64,000 nucleotides of DNA from Lysinibacillus sphaericus (GTDB lineage Bacteria; Bacillota; Bacilli; Bacillales_A; Planococcaceae). Shown here piece after piece: positions 42,424 to 51,280 of the stretch. The translations under genes were made by a program, and so were the position numbers. The stretch covers positions 4,224,001-4,288,000 of the forward strand of contig NZ_CP019980.1 of the NCBI RefSeq assembly GCF_002982115.1, written 5' to 3'. Each line of letters opens with the position of its first letter. Within the stretch, counting starts at the first letter, position 1. The notes below the pieces were generated by a model. The model saw only the letters and a program-made list of their open reading frames with translations, searched no databases and was not told the origin of the DNA.

Positions 42424-43224
42424 ATGAATAACCATGAGATCGACTACAAAGTATTTGGGGATGACATGCAATATGTGCAAGTTGAACTTGATCCGCAAGA
42501 AACGGTGGTAGCAGAAGCTGGCGCCTTAATGATGATGGATGATGCGATTCAAATGGAGACAATTTTCGGAGATGGTTCGAAAGGCAATGGCCAAAGCGGT
42601 CTTATGGGGAAATTACTCGGCGCAGGGAAACGTCTAGTAACTGGTGAAAGCTTATTCATGACAACATTTACAAATAACGGTACAGGGAAACGTCATGTCT
42701 ATTTTGCGTCTCCGTACCCAGGTAAGATTATTCCGATGGATTTAAGTCAACATAAAGGGAAAATTATTTGTCAAAAGGATGCTTTTTTAGCAGCTGCTAA
42801 AGGCGTTTCTGTTGGTATCGAATTCCAGAAAAAAATTGGCGTAGGCTTCTTCGGTGGTGAAGGCTTTATTATGCAAAAGCTTGAAGGCGATGGTATGGCT
42901 TTTGTACACGCTGGTGGGGCAATTCATCGAAAAACGCTACAACCAGGTGAAGTTTTACGTGTGGATACAGGCTGTTTAGTGGCGATGACTTCTGACGTTG
43001 ATTATAATATCGAAATGGTTGGCGGCGTAAAAACGGCACTATTCGGTGGAGAAGGTATCTTCTTTGCAACTTTACGTGGCCCTGGTACTGTATGGGTTCA
43101 ATCATTACCATTTAGCCGATTAGCAAGCCGCGTCTTCGCTGCAGCACCGATTTCACAAGGCGGTGGCGGACATTCATCAGGTGAAGGTGGTATCGGTGGT
43201 CTATTTGATATGTTCAATAAGTAA
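42424..43224 (+). CDS. AIM24 / TIGR00266 family protein
   Basis: A 266-residue beta-rich protein of the AIM24 (TIGR00266) family. Typical elements are VEAGALMMMDDAI-like VVAEAGALMMMD, GESLFMTTFTNNG, PGKIIPMDLSQHKGKIICQKDAFLAAAKGV, GGEGFIMQKLEGDGMAFVHAGG and LFGGEGIFFATLRGPGTVWVQSLPFSRLA. The tail is glycine-rich (GGGGHSSGEGGIGG). The molecular function is unknown; yeast AIM24 affects mitochondrial inner membrane organisation and bacterial members are uncharacterised. ATG 42424 follows GGAGG by nine bases. A hairpin repeat terminates it. Confidence 0.92.
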   Translation: MNNHEIDYKVFGDDMQYVQVELDPQETVVAEAGALMMMDDAIQMETIFGDGSKGNGQSGLMGKLLGAGKRLVTGESLFMTTFTNNGTGKRHVYFASPYPGKIIPMDLSQHKGKIICQKDAFLAAAKGVSVGIEFQKKIGVGFFGGEGFIMQKLEGDGMAFVHAGGAIHRKTLQPGEVLRVDTGCLVAMTSDVDYNIEMVGGVKTALFGGEGIFFATLRGPGTVWVQSLPFSRLASRVFAAAPISQGGGGHSSGEGGIGGLFDMFNK

Positions 43225-43253
43225 CTAGCCAAATAGGTCTTAGGCTTTTCTTT

Positions 43254-43452
43254 AAAAAGGCTGGAACAAAAGAGAAACAGTGTTAGATTGACCCCAATCA
43301 ATCTAACACTGTTTTGCTATGGCGTTGATGTCCGCTACGGCGGTCGCTTTCCGCTCAGCACAGTAAGCTGCAATCCTTGCTTTCGCGCGGAATGCCCGCT
43401 TCTTATGTTTTGTGCGTTCTTGCAGGAGTCGCCACCTCGCTACCATCAACTA
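43254..43452 (+). repeat. Dispersed hairpin element, copy 3 (complete, compensated stem)
   Basis: It starts AAAAAGGCTGGAACAAAAGAG. The hairpin AAACAGTGTTAGATTGA/TCAATCTAACACTGTTT (43275-43314) has a C:G pair where copies 1, 2 and 4 have A:T. The second palindrome is bounded by GTTGATG (43324-43330) and CATCAAC (43444-43450), again changed on both sides relative to copy 1. It follows the AIM24 stop by about 30 bases. Confidence 0.85.
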
Positions 43453-43512
43453 GTTTTCACTATGTTTTATCATTGCATGGTGATTGGATAGCGTTTTATC
43501 CGCTAAACTTTT

Positions 43513-45288
43513 TTATATCGCTTTTGTTTCTTCCCTTAGCCATACTTGTTCTTCTTCGTTTAAATAAGGAGCTAGCGTAGTGAATACCTCTTGATGGTAA
43601 TGATTTAGCCATTGCTTTTCACTTTCTGTTAACATGTCTTGATTGATACCTGCTAAATCAATAGGACAATACGTTACTGCTTCAAACTTCATAAATTGAC
43701 CAAATTCTGTTTTCTCATCTTCTACTACTGACATCATATTTTCAATTCGAATGCCATACTTACCTTCAAGGTAAATTCCCGGTTCATTCGTAATAATCAT
43801 GCCTTTTTCTAATGGCACATGATTGGTATGGCGGATGCTTTGTGGCCCTTCATGAACATTCAAGAAAAAACCTACACCATGGCCTGTGCCACATTTATAA
43901 TCCAAGCCATACTGCCAAATTGGTTGTCTTGCTAAAACATCTAAATTAGCTCCTGTTGCACCGTACAAAAATTTCACTGAGCTTAATGCAATAAACCCTT
44001 TTAACACTAAAGTAAAATCTCTTTTTTGTTCATCCGTAAGACTCCCTAAAACAATTGTCCGTGTAATATCTGTTGTTCCATCATAATACTGTCCGCCTGA
44101 ATCAATTAAAAATAGACCTTCATTTTTCAGCGTATATTGTGTTTCTTTATTAGCTTTATAATGCATCATCGCAGCATGGTCTTGATAACCTGCAATCGTA
44201 TCGAAGCTAGGCCCTACAAATCCTTCTTGCTCTCTTCTGAAATTTTCTAATCTTTCTTCTGCAGCAATCTCTGTAACTTCTTCTTTATCTACAACGTGTT
44301 TTAACCATTTTATAAATTTCACCATAGCTAAACCATCTTTTATTTCACACCATTTTAGATTTTTTATTTCCACCTCATTCTTAATCGCTTTTAAGTTAGT
44401 CGTCATGTTAGGACTTTCAATTTTCGTTACATGACTGTTAATGGCATTATACAATCTAATATTGGTTTTATTTGTATCTAGACTAACAGTATCTCCGCCC
44501 GAAAGGTTTGCTAAAAAAGTTTCAATTTCATGGTACTCCCTTAACGCAATACCTTCCCCCTCCAGTTCTGATTTCAGCGCAGTAGGGACCTTGCAAGAAT
44601 CAATAAATAAATAACATGTATGTTCTGCTACGATGACATTCGCTATAGCCACTGGATTGTTCGGTACATCTGCTCCTCTAATATTCAATAGCCATGCAAT
44701 ATCATCAAGAGAAGTTAAAATATAATAATTCGCTCCTTGATTTTTCATTTCTGCCCTTACTTCATCTAATTTCTCCGAACGTGATTTTCCAGCATAGTTG
44801 ACGTCATGACTAAAAATCGTTCCTTTAGGAATTTCTGGTCTATCTCCCCATAACTCACCAATTAAATCTTGATTCATTTTGAATAAGATTGCCTTCGCTT
44901 TTAAATCTTTTACCATACTTCTAACCATATCAATTGAAAAAACATTTCCATCAAAGCCAACATTGCTGCCTTCTTCAAGAACCTCTGCTAGCCATTCTGT
45001 ATAAGAAGGCACCCCTGGATCCATCATTCTAAATAATCTAATACCTGAGTTTTCAAGTTGCTTGTCAGCTTGAATATAATATCTGCCATCTGTCCATAAA
45101 CCGGCATCATTTAAAGTAATGACTACCGTCCCTGCCGACCCTGTAAAACCTGATAGCCATTCTCTACCTTTCCAATGTTCTGCTACATATTCTCCTTGAT
45201 GTGCATCAAAACTTGGAATGATATAAGCATCCAGTTGATGTTTTACCATGAGCTCTCTTAACTTTTTGACTCTATCTCTACTATTCAT
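43513..45288 (-). CDS. Aminopeptidase P family (M24) X-Pro peptidase
   Basis: A 591-residue three-domain M24 peptidase, the length of cytosolic X-Pro aminopeptidases. Two creatinase-type N-terminal domains precede the pita-bread catalytic domain. The five metal ligands are present: two aspartates in LIDSGGQYYDGTTDITRT, the histidine in GTGHGVGFFLNVHEGPQ, and glutamates in TNEPGIYLE and GIRIENMM. It should remove N-terminal residues preceding proline. ATG 45288 lies eight bases after GGAGG and overlaps the end of the EutH-like permease gene by eight bases, so import and hydrolysis are probably linked. A frame extension to 45303 is unsupported. Confidence 0.9.
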   Translation of the reverse strand: MNSRDRVKKLRELMVKHQLDAYIIPSFDAHQGEYVAEHWKGREWLSGFTGSAGTVVITLNDAGLWTDGRYYIQADKQLENSGIRLFRMMDPGVPSYTEWLAEVLEEGSNVGFDGNVFSIDMVRSMVKDLKAKAILFKMNQDLIGELWGDRPEIPKGTIFSHDVNYAGKSRSEKLDEVRAEMKNQGANYYILTSLDDIAWLLNIRGADVPNNPVAIANVIVAEHTCYLFIDSCKVPTALKSELEGEGIALREYHEIETFLANLSGGDTVSLDTNKTNIRLYNAINSHVTKIESPNMTTNLKAIKNEVEIKNLKWCEIKDGLAMVKFIKWLKHVVDKEEVTEIAAEERLENFRREQEGFVGPSFDTIAGYQDHAAMMHYKANKETQYTLKNEGLFLIDSGGQYYDGTTDITRTIVLGSLTDEQKRDFTLVLKGFIALSSVKFLYGATGANLDVLARQPIWQYGLDYKCGTGHGVGFFLNVHEGPQSIRHTNHVPLEKGMIITNEPGIYLEGKYGIRIENMMSVVEDEKTEFGQFMKFEAVTYCPIDLAGINQDMLTESEKQWLNHYHQEVFTTLAPYLNEEEQVWLREETKAI

Positions 45289-46399
45289 TACGAATACCTC
45301 CATTTTCCTTTACATGCATTTTTTTATTTTCACGATCATACAGCCATAAGACCAATGCTATACTAATAGACCCTGCAGTCAGTTTTGCTACTATAAACGC
45401 ACCTAGCATTTCCGGAGCTACTTCTGATACAAAACCAAATTGACCCCCAAATACAAATGCTCCACTTACGCCAAAAGCCGTACATACCACTTTTCCTTTA
45501 GGGTTCATATCCTTATATGTTCCAAATATTAATAGATTACTAGCTAAATTTCCGAGAAGGCCCGCTACTGACACAGCATTTATGCCAACTTTCTCTCCTA
45601 ATGCTTTAAAACTTTTTTGGAAAATTCCACTTAGCATAGCTAGCATCGGATATGCTCCCGCTAAAATAAATGCAATTTTTCCTACTATAATAATCGATTC
45701 AGATAGCGGTGCTAATCCTGAAACAAGCTTTACACCAAATATCACGTCAATGCCTTGGAATAGTAATCCAACAGTACTTAACGTCACTATAAACTTTCCA
45801 AATAGATTAAAAGCTTTTATAAAAACATGTGGAGCCTTGAGTAATCCGACCCCTAACATAATAGTAAAAACAAATATAGGAACCAGATTCCATACAAGTA
45901 GAATGATATTTATTTTTTGCCATAAGCCTGCTACAAGACATCCAATTGGTATAGTAATAATGCCAATTAGCACACCTTTAGCAAAATATTTTTCATCCTC
46001 TTTAGCAAGCATCCCTAACGCAACAGGTATTGAAAAACTAACGGTAGCTCCTAAAGTAGATGCAATAATAATTCCTGAAAATGCTCCCATCTCATTTGAC
46101 AAAGCAAGCTTTTCAGCCATTTGAAAGCCTCCCATATCGACAGCTAGAAATGCTGCTGGAATAATGGAAGGGTCCAGATGAAATACTTTACTTATTGGAC
46201 TAATTTGAGCGGATAAAAAATTTGTTAATACAGGTGCTAAAGACAGTATTCCTATCATACCAAGCCCCAATGCCCCCATCGTTTTTATGCCTTCCTCAAA
46301 TTTTTTGCCCAATTTCAAATGATTACCAGTAATATAATCAATCCCACCGATTACAAAAAAAGAACCAATTAGGTATAATACAAATTTATCCATTCCCAT
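45281..46399 (-). CDS. EutH-family permease
   Basis: A polytopic membrane protein of about 372 residues. Its pattern (GGIDYITGNHLKLGKKFEEGIKTMGALGLGMIGILSLAPVL, then DPSIIPAAFLAVDMGGFQMAEKLA) is that of EutH, the ethanolamine permease. About ten membrane segments follow. No other ethanolamine-utilisation gene is near: it is instead cotranscribed with an X-Pro peptidase and preceded by an XRE-cupin regulator. The cargo may thus be a different small amine or amino compound. Start choice among GTG 46405, ATG 46399 and ATG 46393 is uncertain because the ribosome site is weak (AGAAAG). Confidence 0.85.
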   Translation of the reverse strand: MGMDKFVLYLIGSFFVIGGIDYITGNHLKLGKKFEEGIKTMGALGLGMIGILSLAPVLTNFLSAQISPISKVFHLDPSIIPAAFLAVDMGGFQMAEKLALSNEMGAFSGIIIASTLGATVSFSIPVALGMLAKEDEKYFAKGVLIGIITIPIGCLVAGLWQKINIILLVWNLVPIFVFTIMLGVGLLKAPHVFIKAFNLFGKFIVTLSTVGLLFQGIDVIFGVKLVSGLAPLSESIIIVGKIAFILAGAYPMLAMLSGIFQKSFKALGEKVGINAVSVAGLLGNLASNLLIFGTYKDMNPKGKVVCTAFGVSGAFVFGGQFGFVSEVAPEMLGAFIVAKLTAGSISIALVLWLYDRENKKMHVKENGGIRNE

Positions 46400-46451
46400 T
46401 ATCACTTTCTATAAGCTTTATTACTGCTCGCTAGCTGTAGTGTACATCCTA

Positions 46452-47006
46452 CTATTTGAAAAGATAATTAGGTGTGTTAACAGCGATAAGCTTAACCTTT
46501 TTATTAGTGTAATTCGCCCAATTGTGAGAGATAGTTGAGTCCATATGAACACAATCACCAGGATACACTTCATGTCGATTACCATTTATGTAAACGGTTA
46601 ATATACCTTCTAAAACGTAAATAAACTCTTCGCCCTCATGCGTATAAGATAAAATTTCTTCATCTTGCTTTTGCGGTAGAATTTCGATAAGCCTTGGAAC
46701 AAGTTGTTTATTTTCCAAGTTGGTGCTTAAACTATACTTAATAAATCTACCTTCTACGGCTTCCATTATTTCTTGCTCATAACTCCTTAAAACGATATCT
46801 TTCCGCTTATGTGGATAATCAAAAAAATATGTTAAATGGACTCCCAATATTGTAGCTAGCTTTTCAAGTGAATCGACTGCTATCGTCGTAAGTCCCCTCT
46901 CTAATTGAGACAAAAACCCAACAGATAGTTCGCTTCTTTCACTTAACTCTTTCAAAGTAATACCTTTGTCCGTCCTCAATTTTTTTATTTCCATCCCTAT
47001 ATTCAT
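46452..47006 (-). CDS. XRE-cupin transcriptional regulator
   Basis: A 184-residue regulator with an N-terminal HTH_3 domain (IKKLRTDKGITLKELSERSELSVGFLSQLERGLTTIAVDSLEKLATIL) and a C-terminal cupin_2 barrel (HEGEEFIYVLEGILTVYINGNRHEVYPGDCVHMDSTISHNW). Regulators of this design control catabolic operons for amines, amino acids and polyamines and sense the substrate in the cupin. It lies directly upstream of the EutH-like and peptidase genes, in the same direction with 52 bases between. ATG 47006 is favoured by the GGGGTGA tract; ATG 47009 is close and the frame is open further upstream without a site. Confidence 0.9.
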   Translation of the reverse strand: MNIGMEIKKLRTDKGITLKELSERSELSVGFLSQLERGLTTIAVDSLEKLATILGVHLTYFFDYPHKRKDIVLRSYEQEIMEAVEGRFIKYSLSTNLENKQLVPRLIEILPQKQDEEILSYTHEGEEFIYVLEGILTVYINGNRHEVYPGDCVHMDSTISHNWANYTNKKVKLIAVNTPNYLFK

Positions 47007-47165
47007 CATCTCACCCCTATTTTTCATATTTGTGAATAATATAATATATATCAATCTTATTCGCAATAAATTGTGAAATAAATTCATAATAATGAAATTC
47101 ATCTTCTAGCATTTCATTAAATATCCCATATAGTGTCTGCACTATCAATCTATAGGCACAAAAAA

Positions 47166-47194
47166 AGGCGCTTGATCCATTTAGATCTGCGCCT
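47166..47194 (-). terminator. Terminator after the 2-hydroxyacid dehydrogenase
   Basis: AGGCGC..GATC loop GATC.GCGCCT, followed on the minus strand by seven T. Confidence 0.88.
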
Positions 47195-47230
47195 AGATTT
47201 ATTTACTTTCTATGAGCCAAGCTCCATTCG

Positions 47231-48193
47231 TTAATCGATTCTATTTGAAAGTGGCTTACCCTGCCCATATGCCATTAGTGCATTGACATTAAGCATTAGC
47301 ATAGCTGTTCTTGTCTTTAAAGATGCACTACCAATATGCGGTAATACAACAACATTTGGTAGGGTTAATAGTGGATGATCCAATGCAACTGGTTCCTGTT
47401 CAAAAACATCTAGACCAGCAGCCCATAGCTTGCCATTTTTCAAGGTGTTATAAAGGGCATTCTCGTCAATAATACCACCACGAGACGCGTTAATTAATAC
47501 CGCATCTTCCTGCATTAAGGCAAGCTCCTTTGCACCAATTAAACCGACCGTATCTTTATTATAGGGTGTCATAATCACAACAAAATCAGATTTTGTTAAA
47601 AGCTCTTCAAGTGATGCATAGCAAAACCCATACATTTCTTCTGCTTCATGGCGACGTCTACGGTTATGATATAAAACTTTCATATCAAAACCTTTTGCTC
47701 GTCTTGCAACAGCCTGCCCAATCCGCCCCATTCCGATTATTCCAATTGTTGCGCCTGATACATCTTTTCCAACTAATTGCATAGGGTACCAGCTTTGCCA
47801 TTTACCTTCACGTAAATAACGCTCGCTTTCTGGTATTCTACGTGCTGTAGCTAGCAATAAACCGAATACTAAATCAGCCGTCGTATTAGTTAACACACCA
47901 GGAGTGTTTGTTGCCATAATGCCTCTTTTACGTAATGCTGGCACATCAATATTATTAAAGCCCACTGCTAAATTTGTCACAAGTTTTAAATTGGGGGCGT
48001 GTGAAAGCAATTCCTCATCGACTTGATCCGCTATCGTTACCCACAAAACTTCACAGTTTGCAACGGCTGCTAAAAGTTTTGCGCGAGGTATAACGGTCTC
48101 CTCTTCCTCCCATTGTTCAATATCATAATGCTCCTCTAAAGGCTCGACAAACTGAGCCGGGAATTTACGTGTAATAAACAATTTCTTTTTCAT
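47231..48193 (-). CDS. D-2-hydroxyacid dehydrogenase (glyoxylate/hydroxypyruvate reductase-like)
   Basis: A 320-residue NAD(P)-dependent enzyme. The cofactor loop is GATIGIIGMGRIGQAVARRAKGFDMKVLYHNR, with the arginines favouring NADPH. Catalytic residues are the arginine in LINASRGGIIDE, the glutamate in GLDVFEQEP and the histidine in VVLPHIGSAS. Proteins with this pattern reduce glyoxylate or hydroxypyruvate, or oxidise gluconate-type acids (YvcT-like). A longer frame upstream (to 48241) is without a ribosome site; AAGGGGTG supports ATG 48193 or 48196. The gene is a single unit with its own terminator. Confidence 0.92.
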   Translation of the reverse strand: MKKKLFITRKFPAQFVEPLEEHYDIEQWEEEETVIPRAKLLAAVANCEVLWVTIADQVDEELLSHAPNLKLVTNLAVGFNNIDVPALRKRGIMATNTPGVLTNTTADLVFGLLLATARRIPESERYLREGKWQSWYPMQLVGKDVSGATIGIIGMGRIGQAVARRAKGFDMKVLYHNRRRRHEAEEMYGFCYASLEELLTKSDFVVIMTPYNKDTVGLIGAKELALMQEDAVLINASRGGIIDENALYNTLKNGKLWAAGLDVFEQEPVALDHPLLTLPNVVVLPHIGSASLKTRTAMLMLNVNALMAYGQGKPLSNRID

Positions 48194-48326
48194 CATCCAA
48201 CACCCCTTATTCGTTTCCCCATTTTGCCTATAGCGTAACACTAATATGGGAAGGTCACAAGCAAGCTTTTACATTGATTTTCCCCACTAGATCCCTTTTT
48301 AAAAAGCGTTTTATTACTTTTTCATT

Positions 48327-48410
48327 CCATCCTTCTTTTTAGTAAATCTATCCTTCTGTTCAGGCATTCTATCCGTTCGCTTCAAAAATATTCCATCTAA
48401 ATTCCGACAG
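48327..48410. repeat. Second 21-bp-period array (CTATCC core)
   Basis: CCATCCTTC (48327), CTATCCTTC (48348) and CTATCCGTTC (48369) are spaced exactly 21 bp; a weak fourth unit (ATTCCATCT) falls at 48390. The phase and the TATCC core match the array at 18124, though the flanking bases differ. It lies in the gene-free region 48194-48602, about 190 bases beyond the HemAT stop. Confidence 0.65.
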
Positions 48411-48602
48411 TTCTAGGCAAAAAAATCCCTTTTGTTGTACCTAGCTCAAAATAATATTAAAAGGCATCAAGTAGTTGAACTTAATACCTTTAGTCATGTT
48501 TATGCTTTTTTATAGAAAATGAATTTTATATCCAATTGTTAATTGTAGTAAAATGCGGTGATTGTGCTACTTTTAACGAGCAGCAAAATGCTACGTGTTC
48601 CG

Positions 48603-49895
48603 TTAGAAATCTTTAATGGTCGTATCTAGACGACTCGCAACTCGTTCTAATTCCTCGGAAGATTCTCCAATGGATTCAATGACATTCGCCAATTCCGTTA
48701 TTTGACTTCCGACATTTTGAAAGTTGACAATAGAGCCTTCCACCGAGCCGGATATTGCGTCAAAGGCTTTTAATGAATTCAAGTTTTGCTCGATACTATT
48801 ATTAACAAGCACTTGAATTTCTTGAATGGCTTGTACAACGTGTTTTGTAATCCCATTGGACATACCGATTAACTCCGCAATTTGCTCTACAGATTCTTTC
48901 GTTTGGTCTGCCAGCTTACGCACCTCATCTGCGACAACTGCAAAACCTTTTCCATGTTCTCCAGCTCTTGCAGCTTCAATTGCTGAATTCAATGCTAGTA
49001 AATTGGTTTGTCCAGAAATGTTTTTGACCATTTCAATAACATTATTTATTTTTGAAGAGGAATGATTGAGTTCCTCCACCATCATTGCCATTTCAATCGT
49101 TTTATCATTGATTTTGCCTGTTTGCTCATTTAACAATACGATTTTCGAATAGCCTTCAGATGAAACCTTTTGCATCATTTTAGCCTCATCGATACTGTCT
49201 TTTAAGTATGCATTCACTTGCTTTGTGCTAGAAATAAGCTCCATTACTGACTCATTTGTCTCATGTGACTGTGCCTCTAATTGCGTCGAAATCCCACCCA
49301 CTATATCCTTTACATGTGTCCGGACACTCATTCGTTGCTCTTCTATTAAAGAATTGGAGTAGTTATTATATTCTTCTAGTACAATCTGTTGTTCGAAATT
49401 ACACATTTTACTTACTGCATCACAATACTTCTCTTCTTCTTCTTTAGACAAATATAAATTATAAACAGTCTTGCGCAAAGATTTTTCTAAGTTTTGAAAC
49501 GCAGCTAAATACCATTTGGGATATAAGTTAATTTTTACATGCATCTTGCCTACATTTCGCCTTTTTTCTATAAAGGCATTATCTATTCTTCCTTCAAACA
49601 TTTCAATTATATGGTGGCGAAGTGTTTGGCGAAGGCGTTCACTCGAACTGTACTTTTGAATAACATCCCGTAAAGTCGGTACACTCTCAACAGCCTTATA
49701 AAATGTTTCAACAATATCCACAACATTTTGTTCGATATAAGGCTTTAAACTTTTTATTAACTGCAAGTCCTGTTTTGTGAGATTGACAAGGTGTAACTGT
49801 AGCAAACGTTCCTGATCTTGAATAATTACACCTGTATTTGACACATCATTCATAACAATTGTATTTTGCTTAGGTCTATTTCTAAATTGAAACAT
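48603..49895 (-). CDS. hemAT: HemAT, globin-coupled aerotaxis transducer
   Basis: A 430-residue soluble chemoreceptor. The N-terminal globin-sensor domain (about residues 25-180) has the proximal histidine H119 in [19 protein letters not shown], corresponding to the heme ligand of HemAT. The C-terminal half is a methyl-accepting signalling domain with the hairpin tip [24 protein letters not shown]. There is no membrane segment, as in B. subtilis HemAT (432 residues). It binds oxygen and signals through CheA/CheW for aerotaxis. Other chemotaxis genes are absent from the window. It starts at ATG 49895 behind GGGGTGGAG. Confidence 0.94.
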   Translation of the reverse strand: MFQFRNRPKQNTIVMNDVSNTGVIIQDQERLLQLHLVNLTKQDLQLIKSLKPYIEQNVVDIVETFYKAVESVPTLRDVIQKYSSSERLRQTLRHHIIEMFEGRIDNAFIEKRRNVGKMHVKINLYPKWYLAAFQNLEKSLRKTVYNLYLSKEEEEKYCDAVSKMCNFEQQIVLEEYNNYSNSLIEEQRMSVRTHVKDIVGGISTQLEAQSHETNESVMELISSTKQVNAYLKDSIDEAKMMQKVSSEGYSKIVLLNEQTGKINDKTIEMAMMVEELNHSSSKINNVIEMVKNISGQTNLLALNSAIEAARAGEHGKGFAVVADEVRKLADQTKESVEQIAELIGMSNGITKHVVQAIQEIQVLVNNSIEQNLNSLKAFDAISGSVEGSIVNFQNVGSQITELANVIESIGESSEELERVASRLDTTIKDF

Positions 49896-50174
49896 CTCTC
49901 CACCCCATAAATTAAAATATTATGTCTATTCTTTTTGAATGTTAAAACCTATTAGCTAAAATAAGTATTATGACCTTTTCTATTATTGATTATAAAGTGT
50001 ATGTAATAATAGTTACAATAGTTCGGTAAATTTTATCTACTATACCACGATTTTACACTAATTTCACCCTTTTTATATATCCTTATACCTAATAAATTTT
50101 ATATATATTATTATCAATTTGACAATAATAATGTTTAAGTAGTACTTATTCTAAATAAAAAGTTGTAAAATCAA
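49896..50174. other. AT-rich gene-free stretch upstream of hemAT
   Basis: No gene seen. It should hold the hemAT promoter; I did not find a convincing sigma-D pair (TAAA with GCCGATAT) that would mark motility control. Confidence 0.5.
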
Positions 50175-50214
50175 AAAAAAGCCACTCATTGTTGTGACAA
50201 ATGAGTGACTTTTT
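50175..50214. terminator. Terminator after uppP
   Basis: AAAAAGcCACTCATT/AAATGAGTGaCTTTTT, about 13 paired bases with flanking A and T runs, three bases from the uppP stop. Confidence 0.88.
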
Positions 50215-50216
50215 AA

Positions 50217-51050
50217 TTACATAAATATAATAACACTAAGAATTGCTGCTAACACTAAACGATAGATTGCAAATGGCATTAGTTTTACTTTTGAAATAAG
50301 TGCCAAGAAAAACTTAATGGATAATAATGCGAATACAAATGAACTGATAAAACCAACTACATAAAACCCTAAATAATCCATTGAAAGCGTATCCCAGTTT
50401 TTCAATACTGATACAAGACTGGCACCTGCCATTATAGGAACTGCCATAATAAATGTAAAATCAGCAGCTACACGGTGACTAATCCCAAAAAGAACCCCAC
50501 CTGAAATTGTTGCACCTGAACGAGAGAATCCTGGCCATAACGATAAGCACTGTACTAAACCAACTTTAAACGCCATGCCATAAGAAATCTCATCTAATGA
50601 ATTAACTTTTGGTCTTCTTGGAGCCAATTTATCAGCCGCAATCATTAAAATTGACCCTGCAACTAATGCATAAATAACATGCTCTACTTTAAATAAATGG
50701 TCATCAATAAAATCTTTAAAAGCAAAACCTAGCACTACTGCTGGTAACATACCAACAATCACGTGCATTAAGTTAAAACGACCCGTCATCGATTTTGACT
50801 GTCCATCAATATTATAGAGACCAACTAGACTTAGCATACGCTTCCACATGACCACGATAACCGCTAAAATTGACCCTAGCTGAACAACAATTTTAAACGT
50901 ATTAGCTGGATACTTTCCTAAAAACTCTTCTGTCTTCAACCACATATCATCGACAATAATCATATGACCTGTAGATGATACTGGTGCAAACTCTGTCATT
51001 CCTTCGACAAAGCCTAAAATAAGTGCCTTTAATAATTCTATTATCTCCAC
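50217..51050 (-). CDS. uppP: Undecaprenyl-diphosphatase UppP (BacA)
   Basis: A 277-residue integral membrane enzyme recycling undecaprenyl pyrophosphate to the monophosphate lipid carrier for cell-wall synthesis. The two inverted-repeat active-site motifs are present: FVEGMTEFAPVSSTGHM (glutamates and serines) and LWPGFSRSGATISGG (catalytic serine and arginine). About eight to ten membrane segments are visible. The start is GTG 51050 after AAGGTGA; no ATG is available nearby. Single gene with a terminator. Extra copies of uppP are often linked to bacitracin tolerance. Confidence 0.95.
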   Translation of the reverse strand: MEIIELLKALILGFVEGMTEFAPVSSTGHMIIVDDMWLKTEEFLGKYPANTFKIVVQLGSILAVIVVMWKRMLSLVGLYNIDGQSKSMTGRFNLMHVIVGMLPAVVLGFAFKDFIDDHLFKVEHVIYALVAGSILMIAADKLAPRRPKVNSLDEISYGMAFKVGLVQCLSLWPGFSRSGATISGGVLFGISHRVAADFTFIMAVPIMAGASLVSVLKNWDTLSMDYLGFYVVGFISSFVFALLSIKFFLALISKVKLMPFAIYRLVLAAILSVIIFM

Positions 51051-51280
51051 ATTGTCACCTTACCTTTTAACGTTATTCTACTTTTGTTCTACGCGGGGGA
51101 ATCAGAGCTTCCGCAACATAAAGAAATGCCACAAATGATAAAAAGGCTCTGTGTACGTTCCATTGACAATCACCTAGACTACATTCTTTTGTGCCCACGA
51201 TATTTGAAAGACTTAGCTTTAAGCGATTTTTGCGCACACCAACTTATTATAAGCTACTCCTTTTTCTTATACTACCTCTT

